64,000 nucleotides of DNA from an uncultured Caryophanales bacterium. Its GTDB lineage: Bacteria > Bacillota_I > Bacilli_A > RF39 > UBA660. The notes beneath the pieces were generated by a model that was not told the origin of the DNA, did not search any database, and worked only from the letters and a program-made list of their open reading frames with translations. Positions 1-8,967 of the stretch are shown in pieces. The stretch spans positions 31,870 through 95,869 of the forward strand of contig CAMOVZ010000005.1 in NCBI GenBank assembly GCA_946628045.1, given 5' to 3'. A program made the position numbers and the translations under genes. Position 1 is the stretch's first letter. Every line of letters starts with the position of its first letter.

Positions 1-17
1 TAATAGCAGGTGATTAT

Positions 18-2072
18 ATGAGAAAACATAGAGTTTCTAATAAAAAAGTCAATAATAAACACCAATTAAGTTTATTACTAATATCCTTAGTAGTTTTTTT
101 GCTATTTATTGCAGTAGGGTTTAGTGCATTATCTACAACTTTAAGTGTTAATGGTAATGCAGCATTTGATCCTGTTGGAATGATTAGAGTTATGTCTATT
201 AGTACCGGTAGTTTAGTAGACGCCACTGAACAAAGTAAAAGTATAACACCTGATTCAATAAAAAATATGCTAGATTTAAATAGTAGTAATGCAACTGCTA
301 CATATAACGTAGTTATTAAAAATTTAGGACAAACTGATAAAGAGTTAGACGATGTTTTAGAAGATATGTTTTCTAATGAACAAATGGAATATGAATTAAA
401 TGGATTACAAATCGGCGATGTAATAGAAGCTAGAGATGAAGTGCAGTTCTCAATTACATTTAAATATAAAGAAGGTGCAATCCCACCACTTGAGCCTAGA
501 TTAAATTCTAAATTAAGATTTGTATTTAAGGACCATGAAGATGTTGATCCAGCTGGTATTGTATTTGAACACACTGGTGCTTGTACATTTAATGGTTCTT
601 CTAATAATATTACTGGTGAAGAATGTGAAGAATATTGGGACAAAAAATATATAGATACAGGTGTTTACCTATATGATAATAAGAATTGGAAAAGAGATTA
701 TGAAATAGGATTTACAATTGAAGAATATAATGGATCTATTCAAGATAATCAAGCTGTTTTTGTTAATACAAAATATGAAAATGCTAATTTAAAATGGCCG
801 GGTCTAGTATTTAGACATGCTGCTGGAGCAAATAGTCTAGAATTAACTCAATCAATTAATAATGGTACTAAAGCATCTGTAAAAATTAATAATCAAACAT
901 ACCCATTAAAAATTAAAATAATTAGAACAAATGGAATAGTTTATTATTCTTTAAATGACGGAAATCAAATACTTCTACAAGATATGACAAATTTTAATCA
1001 ACAGTTTAATATATCTACTTGGTTTGGAGCAGCCCCAGATGGTACTGGTACACCATTCCGTGTATTAAGAGCAACATTATCAAATATGTATATTAAAATT
1101 GGAGAAAATCAATTAGAAAAATATACTATTACATTTGATCCTAATGGTGGTACTGTAGATGAACCAACAAGAAGAGTATATCAATATGCGCCAATAGGTC
1201 AATTACCAACTCCAGAAACTACCGATCATAAAAGTTTTGAAGGTTGGTATACTGATACTACATATACTACTAAAATAACTGAAAGCTATATACCAACTTC
1301 TGATATGATACTTTATGCTAAATGGTCTGATTCATGTCCTGTTCAAGCAGGTGGTAGATATTATAAAACAATATCTGCAGCTCTTGAAAATGAAGCACAA
1401 GGATCTACTCCTGTTACTATACAATTATTGGAAGATATAACTGAAAAAGTAATTATTAAAGCTGGTAAAAATGTTACATTCGATTTCAATGGATATACAA
1501 TCTATAATGTAGATAATGCAAATCCAATAATAGAAAATAATGGAACTTTAAATATTATTAGTGGTACATATAATCATAGAGGTACTTCAGGAGTAATTAA
1601 TAATAATTCAACAGGAACATTAACAATATCTGGAGGAAATATAATTGCATCTAGTACAAAGCAAGCTGTATATAATGATGGAGGTACTGTAACAATAACA
1701 GGAAACCCTAATCTTTCTTCAGCATCTAATATAAGAGCCACTGTACATAATCTTAATAATGGTACTATGAATATATTAGGTGGAAATATTGTAGGTAGTA
1801 ACTTTACTGCAGTTCTTAATGAAGGTGGAAGTTTAACTATAGGTACAAAAGATGGAAATATTACATCAACACCAGTAATTCAAGGAAAAGATTATGGGGT
1901 AACAACAACATTTGATTATAATTTCTACGATGGAATATTAAAAGGTAAGACAGCTGCTGTAAGTGATACTAGTAAAATAGTTGATATAGAAGATAATTCT
2001 CAATTACAAGATAGCACTGAAGTAATAAGTGGAGAAACATTTAAAACATTATATTTAATTCCAAGTAATTAA
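18..2072 (+). CDS. Secreted/membrane-anchored InlB-repeat and beta-helix surface protein
   Basis: 684 residues. The start is supported by a GGTGA ribosome site just upstream. A basic N-terminus is followed by one hydrophobic helix at about residues 18-41, ending in a GFSALSTTL motif shared with five other proteins in the window. A central region (about 210-360) looks like a LamG/concanavalin-type beta domain. Residues about 369-436 match a Listeria-Bacteroides InlB-type repeat (TITFDPNGG ... FEGWYTD ... LYAKW). Residues about 475-650 carry G-T-L-x-I-x-G-G repeats typical of a right-handed beta-helix. There is no LPxTG motif, so anchoring is probably by the N-terminal helix or the protein is released. 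It is likely a cell-surface adhesin or matrix protein; the ligand is unknown. It is followed by a terminator, so it is probably the last gene of its transcript. Confidence 0.75.
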   Translation: MRKHRVSNKKVNNKHQLSLLLISLVVFLLFIAVGFSALSTTLSVNGNAAFDPVGMIRVMSISTGSLVDATEQSKSITPDSIKNMLDLNSSNATATYNVVIKNLGQTDKELDDVLEDMFSNEQMEYELNGLQIGDVIEARDEVQFSITFKYKEGAIPPLEPRLNSKLRFVFKDHEDVDPAGIVFEHTGACTFNGSSNNITGEECEEYWDKKYIDTGVYLYDNKNWKRDYEIGFTIEEYNGSIQDNQAVFVNTKYENANLKWPGLVFRHAAGANSLELTQSINNGTKASVKINNQTYPLKIKIIRTNGIVYYSLNDGNQILLQDMTNFNQQFNISTWFGAAPDGTGTPFRVLRATLSNMYIKIGENQLEKYTITFDPNGGTVDEPTRRVYQYAPIGQLPTPETTDHKSFEGWYTDTTYTTKITESYIPTSDMILYAKWSDSCPVQAGGRYYKTISAALENEAQGSTPVTIQLLEDITEKVIIKAGKNVTFDFNGYTIYNVDNANPIIENNGTLNIISGTYNHRGTSGVINNNSTGTLTISGGNIIASSTKQAVYNDGGTVTITGNPNLSSASNIRATVHNLNNGTMNILGGNIVGSNFTAVLNEGGSLTIGTKDGNITSTPVIQGKDYGVTTTFDYNFYDGILKGKTAAVSDTSKIVDIEDNSQLQDSTEVISGETFKTLYLIPSN

Positions 2073-2078
2073 AACAAC

Positions 2079-2106
2079 AAAAGATGAGATTTTCTCATCT
2101 TTTTTA
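2079..2106 (+). terminator. Intrinsic terminator after the surface protein
   Basis: A 10-bp perfect stem (AAAGATGAGA with TCTCATCTTT, 3-nt loop) is followed by a short T run. Confidence 0.85.
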
Positions 2107-2169
2107 ATATAGATAATTATTATTATTTATGGTAAGATTTAAATATAATGATTAGAAAGGATTTATAGT

Positions 2170-2739
2170 ATGAGTAAATATGTTAGAGTGATGGATGGAT
2201 TAAAATCGAACGCTAGTGGAGAAGAATTTAAACTAGATGAAGTTATTATTTCTAAAATTTGGAATCCAAAAGAGATAGAGCCAGAAAAAATGGGTGGTTT
2301 TAATTTTTCTACAGAAGATAAGATTTTAAGGTATATATTTAGAGGAGATACAATTTACGATGTTATTATTCCAAATGATGCAGAAGTAATTAATGTAGAT
2401 GAAAAAAAAGGAATATATAGAGCAAATAAGATTATAGTAACTAATCCAAGAAAAATAACAGAAGATATGGTTATTAATATATATAAGAAATCAACTTTAC
2501 CTATAAATATATACTTTCAATGCATTTATTGCTTATTGTTTAGAAAATATATTAATGCTTCAAAATATATTATTAATGATATAGTTAATAAAAATAATAT
2601 AGACGAAGCGATAAAAGAATTTGAAGAATTTTCAGCTAGATCAAATAATAACACTATAGGGATATTTGATTATGATAAATTATTCCCTCAGGCAAAAGAA
2701 ATATATAATATATTATTAGAAATAAAGAAGAGGCAATAG
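2170..2739 (+). CDS. Conserved protein of unknown function, pentapeptide-like 'Asn-pro-arg' family
   Basis: 189 residues, with an AGAAAGG ribosome site upstream. No signal peptide or membrane segment is seen. The N-terminal 110 residues contain short beta-type stretches (DVIIPNDAEVINV, ANKIIVTNPRKIT) of a kind I associate with uncharacterised proteins of gut Firmicutes that often carry variable C-termini. The C-terminal half is helical and basic. It is the first gene of a tight cluster: the YdcF-like gene starts 2 bases after its stop. Function is not known, and no catalytic motif was recognised. Confidence 0.6.
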   Translation: MSKYVRVMDGLKSNASGEEFKLDEVIISKIWNPKEIEPEKMGGFNFSTEDKILRYIFRGDTIYDVIIPNDAEVINVDEKKGIYRANKIIVTNPRKITEDMVINIYKKSTLPINIYFQCIYCLLFRKYINASKYIINDIVNKNNIDEAIKEFEEFSARSNNNTIGIFDYDKLFPQAKEIYNILLEIKKRQ

Positions 2740-2741
2740 TT

Positions 2742-3140
2742 ATGAAAATTGATTATATGATAATATATGGCTGTCATAAAAAAAGAATATTAGATAAAAG
2801 ACTTAATCATGCATTAAATATAATAAAAGAAAATAATATAGATAAAATTGTATTAACTGGTGGTATAGGTTTATTTGGAAACTTTAATGAAAGTCAATAT
2901 ATGAGTCATTATCTAATAGAAAAAGATATTAATAAGAATAAAATAATAATAGAAGACAAATCAAAAACTACTAAAGAAAATAATATTAATACTATTAATT
3001 TATTAGATTTAAAAAATACAAAAAAACACTTAAATATAATACTAGTAAGTCAAAAAATGCATTTAATAAGAATTAAAAGACAATTAAATAAATTATTAAA
3101 TAATAATAATATTAATTTCTTATATGAAATAGTAAAATAA
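2742..3140 (+). CDS. YdcF/SanA-like (DUF218) small protein
   Basis: 132 residues. Order of motifs: an initial strand (DYMIIYG), a helix, then VLTGG, ES-x2-M-x2-YL, an IIIEDKSKTTKEN segment and a late ILVSQ-x3-M-x2-I segment. This is the DUF218 (ElyC/SanA/YdcF) Rossmann-like pattern in which the GG and the S-x2-T-x2-EN residues are conserved. It is shorter than most family members and lacks the usual N-terminal membrane helix, so it is probably cytoplasmic. It is co-transcribed with the genes on both sides (2- and 9-base gaps). The family has been linked to envelope metabolism, but the reaction is not established. Confidence 0.65.
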   Translation: MKIDYMIIYGCHKKRILDKRLNHALNIIKENNIDKIVLTGGIGLFGNFNESQYMSHYLIEKDINKNKIIIEDKSKTTKENNINTINLLDLKNTKKHLNIILVSQKMHLIRIKRQLNKLLNNNNINFLYEIVK

Positions 3141-3149
3141 GGTGATTAA

Positions 3150-3815
3150 ATGGAAGAAGAATTATTTAAATTACAAGATAAAAAGTATCAAGAATTACAA
3201 TATAAAACTATACCTAATATAGAAAATATTATTGGAGTAAGAACTCCCGAACTTAGAAAATTAGCTAAAGAATTAGTAAAAGAGAATAATTATAAATCAT
3301 TTTTAGAAGAATTACCTCATAAATATTTTGATGAGAATCAACTACATGGATTTATTATTTCTGAGATAAAGAATTATGATGAATGCATTAATTATACTAA
3401 TAAGTTTCTACCATATATTGATAATTGGGCTACTTGTGATCAAATGTCTCCTAAAGTATTTAAAAAGAATAAAGATAAATTATTAAAAGAAATTAAAGTA
3501 TGGATTAAATCAAAAGATACATATACTATTAGATTTGGTATAGGTATGCTAATGAAATATTTTTTAGATGAAGATTTCAATAAAACTTATTTAGAGTTAG
3601 TATCTAAAATTAAATCTAAAGAATATTATGTAAATATGATGATAGCTTGGTTTTTTGCAACAGCATTAGCAAAACAATATGATAATACTATTACCTATAT
3701 AGAGACTAATAAATTAGATATATGGGTACATAACAAAACAATACAAAAAGCAATTGAAAGTTATAGAATAACTAATGAACAAAAAGAATATTTAAGAAGT
3801 TTAAAAAGAAAGTAA
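3150..3815 (+). CDS. alkD: AlkD-like DNA alkylation repair glycosylase
   Basis: 221 residues, close to the usual ~230 for AlkD. The whole protein is predicted as short HEAT-like helical repeats. Recognisable family segments are GVRTPELRKLAKE near the N-terminus, NWATCDQM-SP (with the catalytic-type Asp), the Arg in TIRFGIGMLM, and MMIAWFFATA, which carries a Trp at the expected place. AlkD enzymes remove N3- and N7-alkylated purines from DNA without base flipping. It is last in the cluster, followed by a strong terminator. The start has a GGTGA ribosome site. Confidence 0.9.
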   Translation: MEEELFKLQDKKYQELQYKTIPNIENIIGVRTPELRKLAKELVKENNYKSFLEELPHKYFDENQLHGFIISEIKNYDECINYTNKFLPYIDNWATCDQMSPKVFKKNKDKLLKEIKVWIKSKDTYTIRFGIGMLMKYFLDEDFNKTYLELVSKIKSKEYYVNMMIAWFFATALAKQYDNTITYIETNKLDIWVHNKTIQKAIESYRITNEQKEYLRSLKRK

Positions 3816-3817
3816 TT

Positions 3818-3841
3818 AAACAGTCATAGACTGTTTTTTTT
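3818..3841 (+). terminator. Intrinsic terminator after alkD
   Basis: An 8-bp stem AAACAGTC/GACTGTTT with a 3-nt loop is followed by a T run that flows straight into the next promoter. Confidence 0.85.
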
Positions 3842-3842
3842 A

Positions 3843-3851
3843 TGTTATAAT
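3843..3851 (+). promoter_or_regulatory. Extended -10 promoter for the first metallopeptidase gene
   Basis: TGTTATAAT (extended TG-n-TATAAT) begins 2 bases after the terminator T run. No clear -35 is seen because that position falls inside the terminator hairpin. Confidence 0.6.
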
Positions 3852-3875
3852 TAAAAATAGAGAGTAGGTGATAAA

Positions 3876-5729
3876 ATGAGTAGTTTATATAATAAAGAAT
3901 ATTTAAATACTGTTAATAAAACTGTTTTAGATAATATTATAAATGGTACTACATCATTTGATCCTACAAGTTTAAAAGATAGAAAAATCACTGTAGTACT
4001 ACAACATTACTTAATAAAATATATAGAAGAGAATGGTAAAACAGACAATACAAATAGAATATTAAAACAATATTATACAGCTTTTGCAGCACACCCATAT
4101 ATGTTTGTAGATAGTCCATTAATAACTACAGAATTTGTAAATAGATATATGCCACAAGAAATGAGAAATAAAATTATTAATTATAGAGATCAATATTTTG
4201 ATGGAGAAACTTGTAAAAAAATATATGAGAAATCAACTAAATATGACTTAAGCAATAAAGAAAAAAATAGATTATATTCATATTTAATTAGACAAATGAA
4301 TAAGGATAATAAAAAACTAGATAATATATATACTAATTGTGCTAAAAATATATTATTAACAGGTAAAAATATAAAAGATTTAAACGATATGGAATTAAAG
4401 TTTTATTGTGCATATATTGGCCGTTTCGCCCAAAAGCAAAGTAAAGTTAATACAGAAATACATATAATGGAAAATGAGCCTAAAAATGGGGGATTTGAAT
4501 GTGCTGGATTAATATTTATTAATAAAAACACTAGCTTTGCCCCAACATTAGAAGAAATAACACAAGTAGTATGTCATGAAACACAACATCGAGTACAAGA
4601 AGTAGAATCAGTAAATAATACTAATAGAGTTGCTTTTGAAATGGCTAGACATCAATTATTTAATAAATATCTATATAGTGAAGATTATGATGTATACCAC
4701 TTAAATTATCATTACTCTGATATAGAGCTAGATGCAGAACTAAATGGTTTTTGGAATAGCGGTATCATTCTTGGAATGTTAAATAGAAGAGATTTAAGTG
4801 AAAAAGTAAGAAACCTTAGAAAAGAAAGATTTGATAAAAGACATTATTATGAATTTATGTTAGATAAAAACAAAAAGCCAGTACCAGCTGATTGGTTTGT
4901 AGTTACATATCTAGATGAAATAATTAAAAATCATCCTGAAGAATTAGATAAATATAAAGTATTAAAAGCTTTATATAATGAAAATGGTAGTAGAAGATCA
5001 TTTAGTAATATTAGTTACCAAAGAATGAATCAAACCATTGATGATAGAGGTTTATATGACAATTATATTAATTATGGAATAATTAATAATGAATTAGAAA
5101 AATTAGATCTTACAAAAGCCAATATAGCTATTAAAAGACAACTATATAAAGCCTTAGGAGATGTATTTAAAGATAAAGCTCTATTATTTAAGGACTACTG
5201 TGAGGACACTGATCCTAAAGTGCATCCTAAAGGAATAGAAAAAACTACTCTATATCAGTTATCTATAATAAATAAAATAATTACTTATATAGATAAAAAT
5301 ATGGACTCTGTATTAGAAACTAGAGAAGAAAATAAAATAACTAATAGTTCATTTATATTTAATTTTATATATGACTTTAGAGACTTTGAATTAAATAATA
5401 TAAACAATAAAGTAATAGAACAAAACCCTGAAATACAAGATAAATATAATAGAATTAAAGACAAAGTAAATAGTGTTACTAATAAAATTAATAGACAATA
5501 CATAAAAGATCGTATAAAAGATTTTCCAATAGATAAATTAAATAAAACTATTAAAACACCTGAAGGAGTAGAAATATCACTAAATGATTATTTATTCTTC
5601 GATATCTTACCTAGATTAGATGCTCATCAAAATTTAAATATTAATAATAAAGAAATACATATTTCTGACATTATCAGATACTACAATAATGAATTGAATA
5701 AAACAATTCAAGATGAGCAAACAAAATAA
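3876..5729 (+). CDS. Putative HExxH zinc metallopeptidase, paralogue A
   Basis: 617 residues, soluble, with no signal peptide. The central block VVCHETQHRVQ gives an HExxH zinc motif (H234, E235, H238). About 46 residues later DIELDAELNG supplies a likely third ligand (E284 in an E-x-x-A context, as in several zincin families). The flanking ~230 N-terminal and ~300 C-terminal residues are helical and not recognised. It closely resembles the gene at 8968-10836 along its whole length, including the MSSLYN start, FVDSPLI, RLYSYLI-x-QM and YLFFDILP. The start has a GTAGGTGA ribosome site. Enzymatic activity is inferred from the motif; the substrate and any secretion route are unknown. Confidence 0.6.
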   Translation: MSSLYNKEYLNTVNKTVLDNIINGTTSFDPTSLKDRKITVVLQHYLIKYIEENGKTDNTNRILKQYYTAFAAHPYMFVDSPLITTEFVNRYMPQEMRNKIINYRDQYFDGETCKKIYEKSTKYDLSNKEKNRLYSYLIRQMNKDNKKLDNIYTNCAKNILLTGKNIKDLNDMELKFYCAYIGRFAQKQSKVNTEIHIMENEPKNGGFECAGLIFINKNTSFAPTLEEITQVVCHETQHRVQEVESVNNTNRVAFEMARHQLFNKYLYSEDYDVYHLNYHYSDIELDAELNGFWNSGIILGMLNRRDLSEKVRNLRKERFDKRHYYEFMLDKNKKPVPADWFVVTYLDEIIKNHPEELDKYKVLKALYNENGSRRSFSNISYQRMNQTIDDRGLYDNYINYGIINNELEKLDLTKANIAIKRQLYKALGDVFKDKALLFKDYCEDTDPKVHPKGIEKTTLYQLSIINKIITYIDKNMDSVLETREENKITNSSFIFNFIYDFRDFELNNINNKVIEQNPEIQDKYNRIKDKVNSVTNKINRQYIKDRIKDFPIDKLNKTIKTPEGVEISLNDYLFFDILPRLDAHQNLNINNKEIHISDIIRYYNNELNKTIQDEQTK

Positions 5730-5808
5730 TAAAAATACTATCTATTATATTAAAATCATGATATACTATAAAAACCGTTGTAAATAAACAAATAGAAAGG
5801 TTGATTAT

Positions 5809-6759
5809 ATGAACAACTTAGATAAATATGTAATAGAGAAAAAAGTTTTATTAAAAGAAAATAATATTACAGATGAATTAGAAATAATAAAATATATTTA
5901 TATAGATCTAGGAAATAGATTATCTTTTGATAATAGATTTATTCCTTTTGGTAATAGTAAATCAAGAGAAAAAATATACAAATATAGTAGTAGAAATATA
6001 ATAGATTTAGATAATTGTATGCATACTAATACAGCTATTTGTAAATCACTATCATATATATTAGAATATATTTTAACGAAATTTAATATATCTATAAAAA
6101 CAATAATAGATCCATTAGATAATTCAAAATATCCTCATGTATTTAATCAAATAAATTTAAAAGATGGTAGAAAATTCTGTGTAGACTTACAAGAAGATAT
6201 TAATAATATTCAAACGCATTCATTTACAAGTAATTTTGGATTAAAAACAATATATTCACCAGTATTACTAATAAATAAAAAAGAACAAGAACAAATAGAT
6301 AGAAAAATAGGTTATATTAGTAATAACAATTATTATAGTGATGAATATTTATATTTACTACATCATATAGCCGATAATATTGAAGATTTTAGAGAAAAAG
6401 CTAAATTTATATTAGAAAATATTGATGCCGTAGAAACTAATAAAATGGGGTATATTGATAGACAATGGCATCATAAAAATATATTAGAAAATTTCTTTAC
6501 TAAACAAGAATTTGATTATGATACTAATTTAGGAAAAATAAAAATATTTGATTGTTATAAAGATACTTTAAATGGAAGAAAATATTATAATTTTATGACA
6601 GTAAGAGATAAAAATAAAACAGATATATATGTATATAATGAAAAAAAATCAAAATATGTAAAAATGGAACATGAAAATTATTATAATGCTATACAAAATG
6701 GTCTAACAATTCATGGTAAAACTATTCAAAAAACAATAAAAATATACAAAAGATATTAA
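5809..6759 (+). CDS. Putative transglutaminase/cysteine-protease-fold protein
   Basis: 316 residues, soluble. No family is obvious, but a Cys-His-Asp order is visible: C78 in NTAICKSLSYIL at the start of a helix, H110 in YPHVFNQI, and D126 in KFCVDLQED after a short strand. This matches the layout of the transglutaminase-like core. The C-terminal 120 residues are rich in Asn, Lys and Tyr and are unrecognised. It lies between paralogue A metallopeptidase and the zinc-ribbon protein, all in one direction, with a GAAAGG ribosome site. The catalytic assignment is inference from residue order only. Confidence 0.45.
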   Translation: MNNLDKYVIEKKVLLKENNITDELEIIKYIYIDLGNRLSFDNRFIPFGNSKSREKIYKYSSRNIIDLDNCMHTNTAICKSLSYILEYILTKFNISIKTIIDPLDNSKYPHVFNQINLKDGRKFCVDLQEDINNIQTHSFTSNFGLKTIYSPVLLINKKEQEQIDRKIGYISNNNYYSDEYLYLLHHIADNIEDFREKAKFILENIDAVETNKMGYIDRQWHHKNILENFFTKQEFDYDTNLGKIKIFDCYKDTLNGRKYYNFMTVRDKNKTDIYVYNEKKSKYVKMEHENYYNAIQNGLTIHGKTIQKTIKIYKRY

Positions 6760-6792
6760 TTGTGATATACTTTGTTAAAGTAGAGGTAGTTT

Positions 6793-7596
6793 ATGAAAAT
6801 AAAATGTGAATATTGTAACAATTATATTGATGAAGCAGAAGAAAAATGTCCTACATGTGGAGCTCCAAACAAAGATTTTAAAAGAGTGGGAAACCAAGTT
6901 CCAACTACAATACAAGAGTTAGAAGAATGGTATAAAGCCCATAATCTTCCTCCATATGAGACAACGAGATTCTTTATAGGTGTAGATTATAAAGATCCTA
7001 AAGCATTCGGTATTTATAAAGATGCTAAAACTGGTAAATTTATTGTATATAAAAATAAAGATACTGGTGAAAGAAAAATACGATATGAAGGTAAAGATGA
7101 AAAATATGCAGTTAATGAACTTTATATGAAATTAAAAGAAGAAATTTCAAATCAAAAAAGTTTAAATGCAGGTAGAAAAACAAAACCTGTAGGAAAAAGT
7201 GCAGCATCTACAATAATAATAGCTGCAGTAGTATTCCTAATGATATCAGCTTTTCCATTTATAATGTTATTTGCTGGAATAAATTCACCTAAAAGGGGAT
7301 ATTACAACATAAACAATCAAGAATATTATTATGTACATGGTAATTGGTATATATATGAAAATGATTGGACATCTACTTCAAAACCTAGTTATGATGGCAG
7401 CATAAATGATTATTATGATGGATACGACTATGATGGTGATAGTTCATATTCAGATATAACTACAAGTTCAGTTTATGATTCTAGTTGGGAATCAAGTAGT
7501 AGCAGCAGTTCTAGTGATGATTGGGATTCTGATAGTAGTTGGGATTCATCAGATAGTTGGGACTCAGGTGGAACTGATTGGAGTAGTGATTGGTAA
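6793..7596 (+). CDS. Zinc-ribbon membrane protein with Ser/Asp/Trp-rich tail
   Basis: 267 residues. The N-terminus has a C-x2-C ... C-x2-C zinc ribbon (CEYC and CPTC, about residues 4-23). A polar ~110-residue stretch follows, then one membrane helix at about residues 138-161 (AASTIIIAAVVFLMISAFPF). After it comes a YYNINNQEYYY segment and a low-complexity tail of about 90 residues built from Ser, Asp, Tyr and Trp (SSWDSSDSWDS type). The zinc ribbon should face the cytoplasm and the acidic tail the outside. The function is unknown. A terminator follows. Confidence 0.6.
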   Translation: MKIKCEYCNNYIDEAEEKCPTCGAPNKDFKRVGNQVPTTIQELEEWYKAHNLPPYETTRFFIGVDYKDPKAFGIYKDAKTGKFIVYKNKDTGERKIRYEGKDEKYAVNELYMKLKEEISNQKSLNAGRKTKPVGKSAASTIIIAAVVFLMISAFPFIMLFAGINSPKRGYYNINNQEYYYVHGNWYIYENDWTSTSKPSYDGSINDYYDGYDYDGDSSYSDITTSSVYDSSWESSSSSSSSDDWDSDSSWDSSDSWDSGGTDWSSDW

Positions 7597-7620
7597 AAGT
7601 AATAGAAATATTACTTTTTT
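7594..7620 (+). terminator. Intrinsic terminator after the zinc-ribbon gene
   Basis: A 10-bp stem (AAAAGTAATA with TATTACTTTT, GAAA loop) is followed by T residues; it overlaps the stop codon. Confidence 0.8.
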
Positions 7621-7621
7621 C

Positions 7622-7649
7622 TTGCTTTATTTTAAAATATGAGTATAAT
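7622..7649 (+). promoter_or_regulatory. Sigma-A-type promoter of the fur-like operon
   Basis: TTGCTT (7622-7627) and TATAAT (7644-7649) are separated by 16 bases. The promoter directly abuts the upstream terminator. Confidence 0.7.
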
Positions 7650-7655
7650 TAAACA

Positions 7656-7670
7656 TGAAAATCATTTTCA
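7656..7670 (+). promoter_or_regulatory. Fur-family operator (7-1-7 palindrome)
   Basis: TGAAAATCATTTTCA is a perfect 7-1-7 inverted repeat centred just downstream of the -10 element, at or next to the transcription start. This is the form of Fur/Zur/PerR boxes. Its position implies that the repressor blocks its own operon. Confidence 0.8.
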
Positions 7671-7683
7671 ATTTGGTGATATT

Positions 7684-8076
7684 ATGAAGGAAATATATAA
7701 AACAAAACAAAGAGAAATAATATTAGATATTATAAAAAAACAAAAACACGAATTTACTATTAAAGATATATATGAATCTATAAGTGATAAAGTAGGTTTA
7801 ACAACTATATATAGATTAGTAGATAAATTAGTAGAAGAAAATAAATTAAATAAAACAATCGGTAATGATAATATGACTTATTACCAATATTTAGAAGATT
7901 GTAATCATTCAAATCATTTTTATTTAAAATGCGATAATTGTGGAGCTTTAATTCATATAGATTGTGATTGTATAGAGAATCTAACTTCTCATATATATAA
8001 TGATCATAAATTCATTCCCAATAAAGAACATATAATTATAAATGGTATATGTAAAAAATGTGGAGGTAAAAAATAA
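7684..8076 (+). CDS. Fur-family metalloregulator (Zur-like)
   Basis: 130 residues from the ATG at 7684. An earlier in-frame ATG at 7639 exists, but it would place the -10 element and the operator inside the gene; a GGTGA ribosome site precedes 7684. The N-terminal winged helix contains FTIKDIYESI and GLTTIYRLVDKL. The dimerisation half has HSNHFYLKCDNCG and a terminal CKKCG, forming the structural Cys4 zinc site. The extra IDCDC segment recalls Zur or other metal sensors more than Fur itself. It overlaps the next gene by one base (TAATG), so it is translationally coupled to a metal permease. Autorepression in the presence of metal is likely; which metal is not clear. Confidence 0.85.
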   Translation: MKEIYKTKQREIILDIIKKQKHEFTIKDIYESISDKVGLTTIYRLVDKLVEENKLNKTIGNDNMTYYQYLEDCNHSNHFYLKCDNCGALIHIDCDCIENLTSHIYNDHKFIPNKEHIIINGICKKCGGKK

Positions 8077-8912
8077 TGATAGATGTTTTAATTGATGGAG
8101 TAATAGACACTTTAAAACTATTACCATATTTAATAATAACTTTTTTAGTATTAGAATTTTTAGAACATAAATTAACTAAAAAAAATCAAAAATTACTAAT
8201 AAATAATCAAAAATACGGTCCATTATTAGGAGGTGTTTTAGGAGCATTACCACAATGTGGTTTTTCTACTATGGCATCAAGCCTATTCTCAGCAAGAGTT
8301 ATAACAATGGGTACATTAATAGCAGTATTTTTATCTACTAGCGATGAAATGTTACCGATAATGATTAGTGAAAAAACTGATATTAAAATATTATTAGGAA
8401 TAATTATATTTAAAGTAGTAGTAGGTATAATTATAGGTTTTATAATTGATTTAATATTTAGAAAGAAAAAATATTCTAAAGAAATAAATGATTTATGTGA
8501 ACATGATCATTGCCATTGTAAAGAAAAAAATATATTCTTATCAAGTATTATTCATACATTAAAAACAGCTTTATTTATACTTATAGCTAATATATTAATA
8601 GGTATCATTATTTATAAAGTAGGAGAAGAAAATGTATCTCATTTATTACTAAATAATAATATATTAACTTATTTTATATCTAGTTTAATAGGTTTAATTC
8701 CAAACTGTGCAGGTAGTGTAATTATCACAGAACTTTATTTATCTAATTTAATAAGTATAGGTACACTTCTATCAGGATTATTAACTGGAAGTGGAATAGG
8801 TATATTAATATTATTCAAAACAAATAAAAACATAAAAGAAAACATTTTAATATTAAGCACAATTTACTTTATAGGAATTATTATGGGTATAATTGTAGAT
8901 TTATTTATTTAA
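8076..8912 (+). CDS. Putative heavy-metal permease (ArsP_2-like, 10TM exporter family)
   Basis: 278 residues with about eight hydrophobic segments in two halves. Each half carries a family-type motif: GALPQCGFSTMASSLFSAR in the first and GLIPNCAGSVIITELYL in the second. A cytoplasmic loop between them is His/Cys-rich (CEHDHCHCKEK), suggesting metal binding. The two-fold repeat and the PQCG/PNCA motifs fit the putative heavy-metal or arsenic efflux family. It is coupled to the upstream Fur-like repressor, so expression should respond to a metal. The direction of transport and the substrate are not shown by the sequence. Confidence 0.7.
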   Translation: MIDVLIDGVIDTLKLLPYLIITFLVLEFLEHKLTKKNQKLLINNQKYGPLLGGVLGALPQCGFSTMASSLFSARVITMGTLIAVFLSTSDEMLPIMISEKTDIKILLGIIIFKVVVGIIIGFIIDLIFRKKKYSKEINDLCEHDHCHCKEKNIFLSSIIHTLKTALFILIANILIGIIIYKVGEENVSHLLLNNNILTYFISSLIGLIPNCAGSVIITELYLSNLISIGTLLSGLLTGSGIGILILFKTNKNIKENILILSTIYFIGIIMGIIVDLFI

Positions 8913-8913
8913 T

Positions 8914-8939
8914 AAAAAGAAGAAAAATCTTCTTTTTTT
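8914..8939 (+). terminator. Intrinsic terminator after the metal permease
   Basis: A 10-bp stem AAAAAGAAGA/TCTTCTTTTT with a 4-nt A loop; the T run merges into the next promoter. Confidence 0.8.
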
Positions 8940-8940
8940 A

Positions 8941-8949
8941 TGTTATAAT
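8941..8949 (+). promoter_or_regulatory. Extended -10 promoter for the second metallopeptidase gene
   Basis: TGTTATAAT follows the terminator T run after one base, the same arrangement as at 3843-3851. Confidence 0.6.
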
Positions 8950-8967
8950 GATATAGTAGGTGATTAT

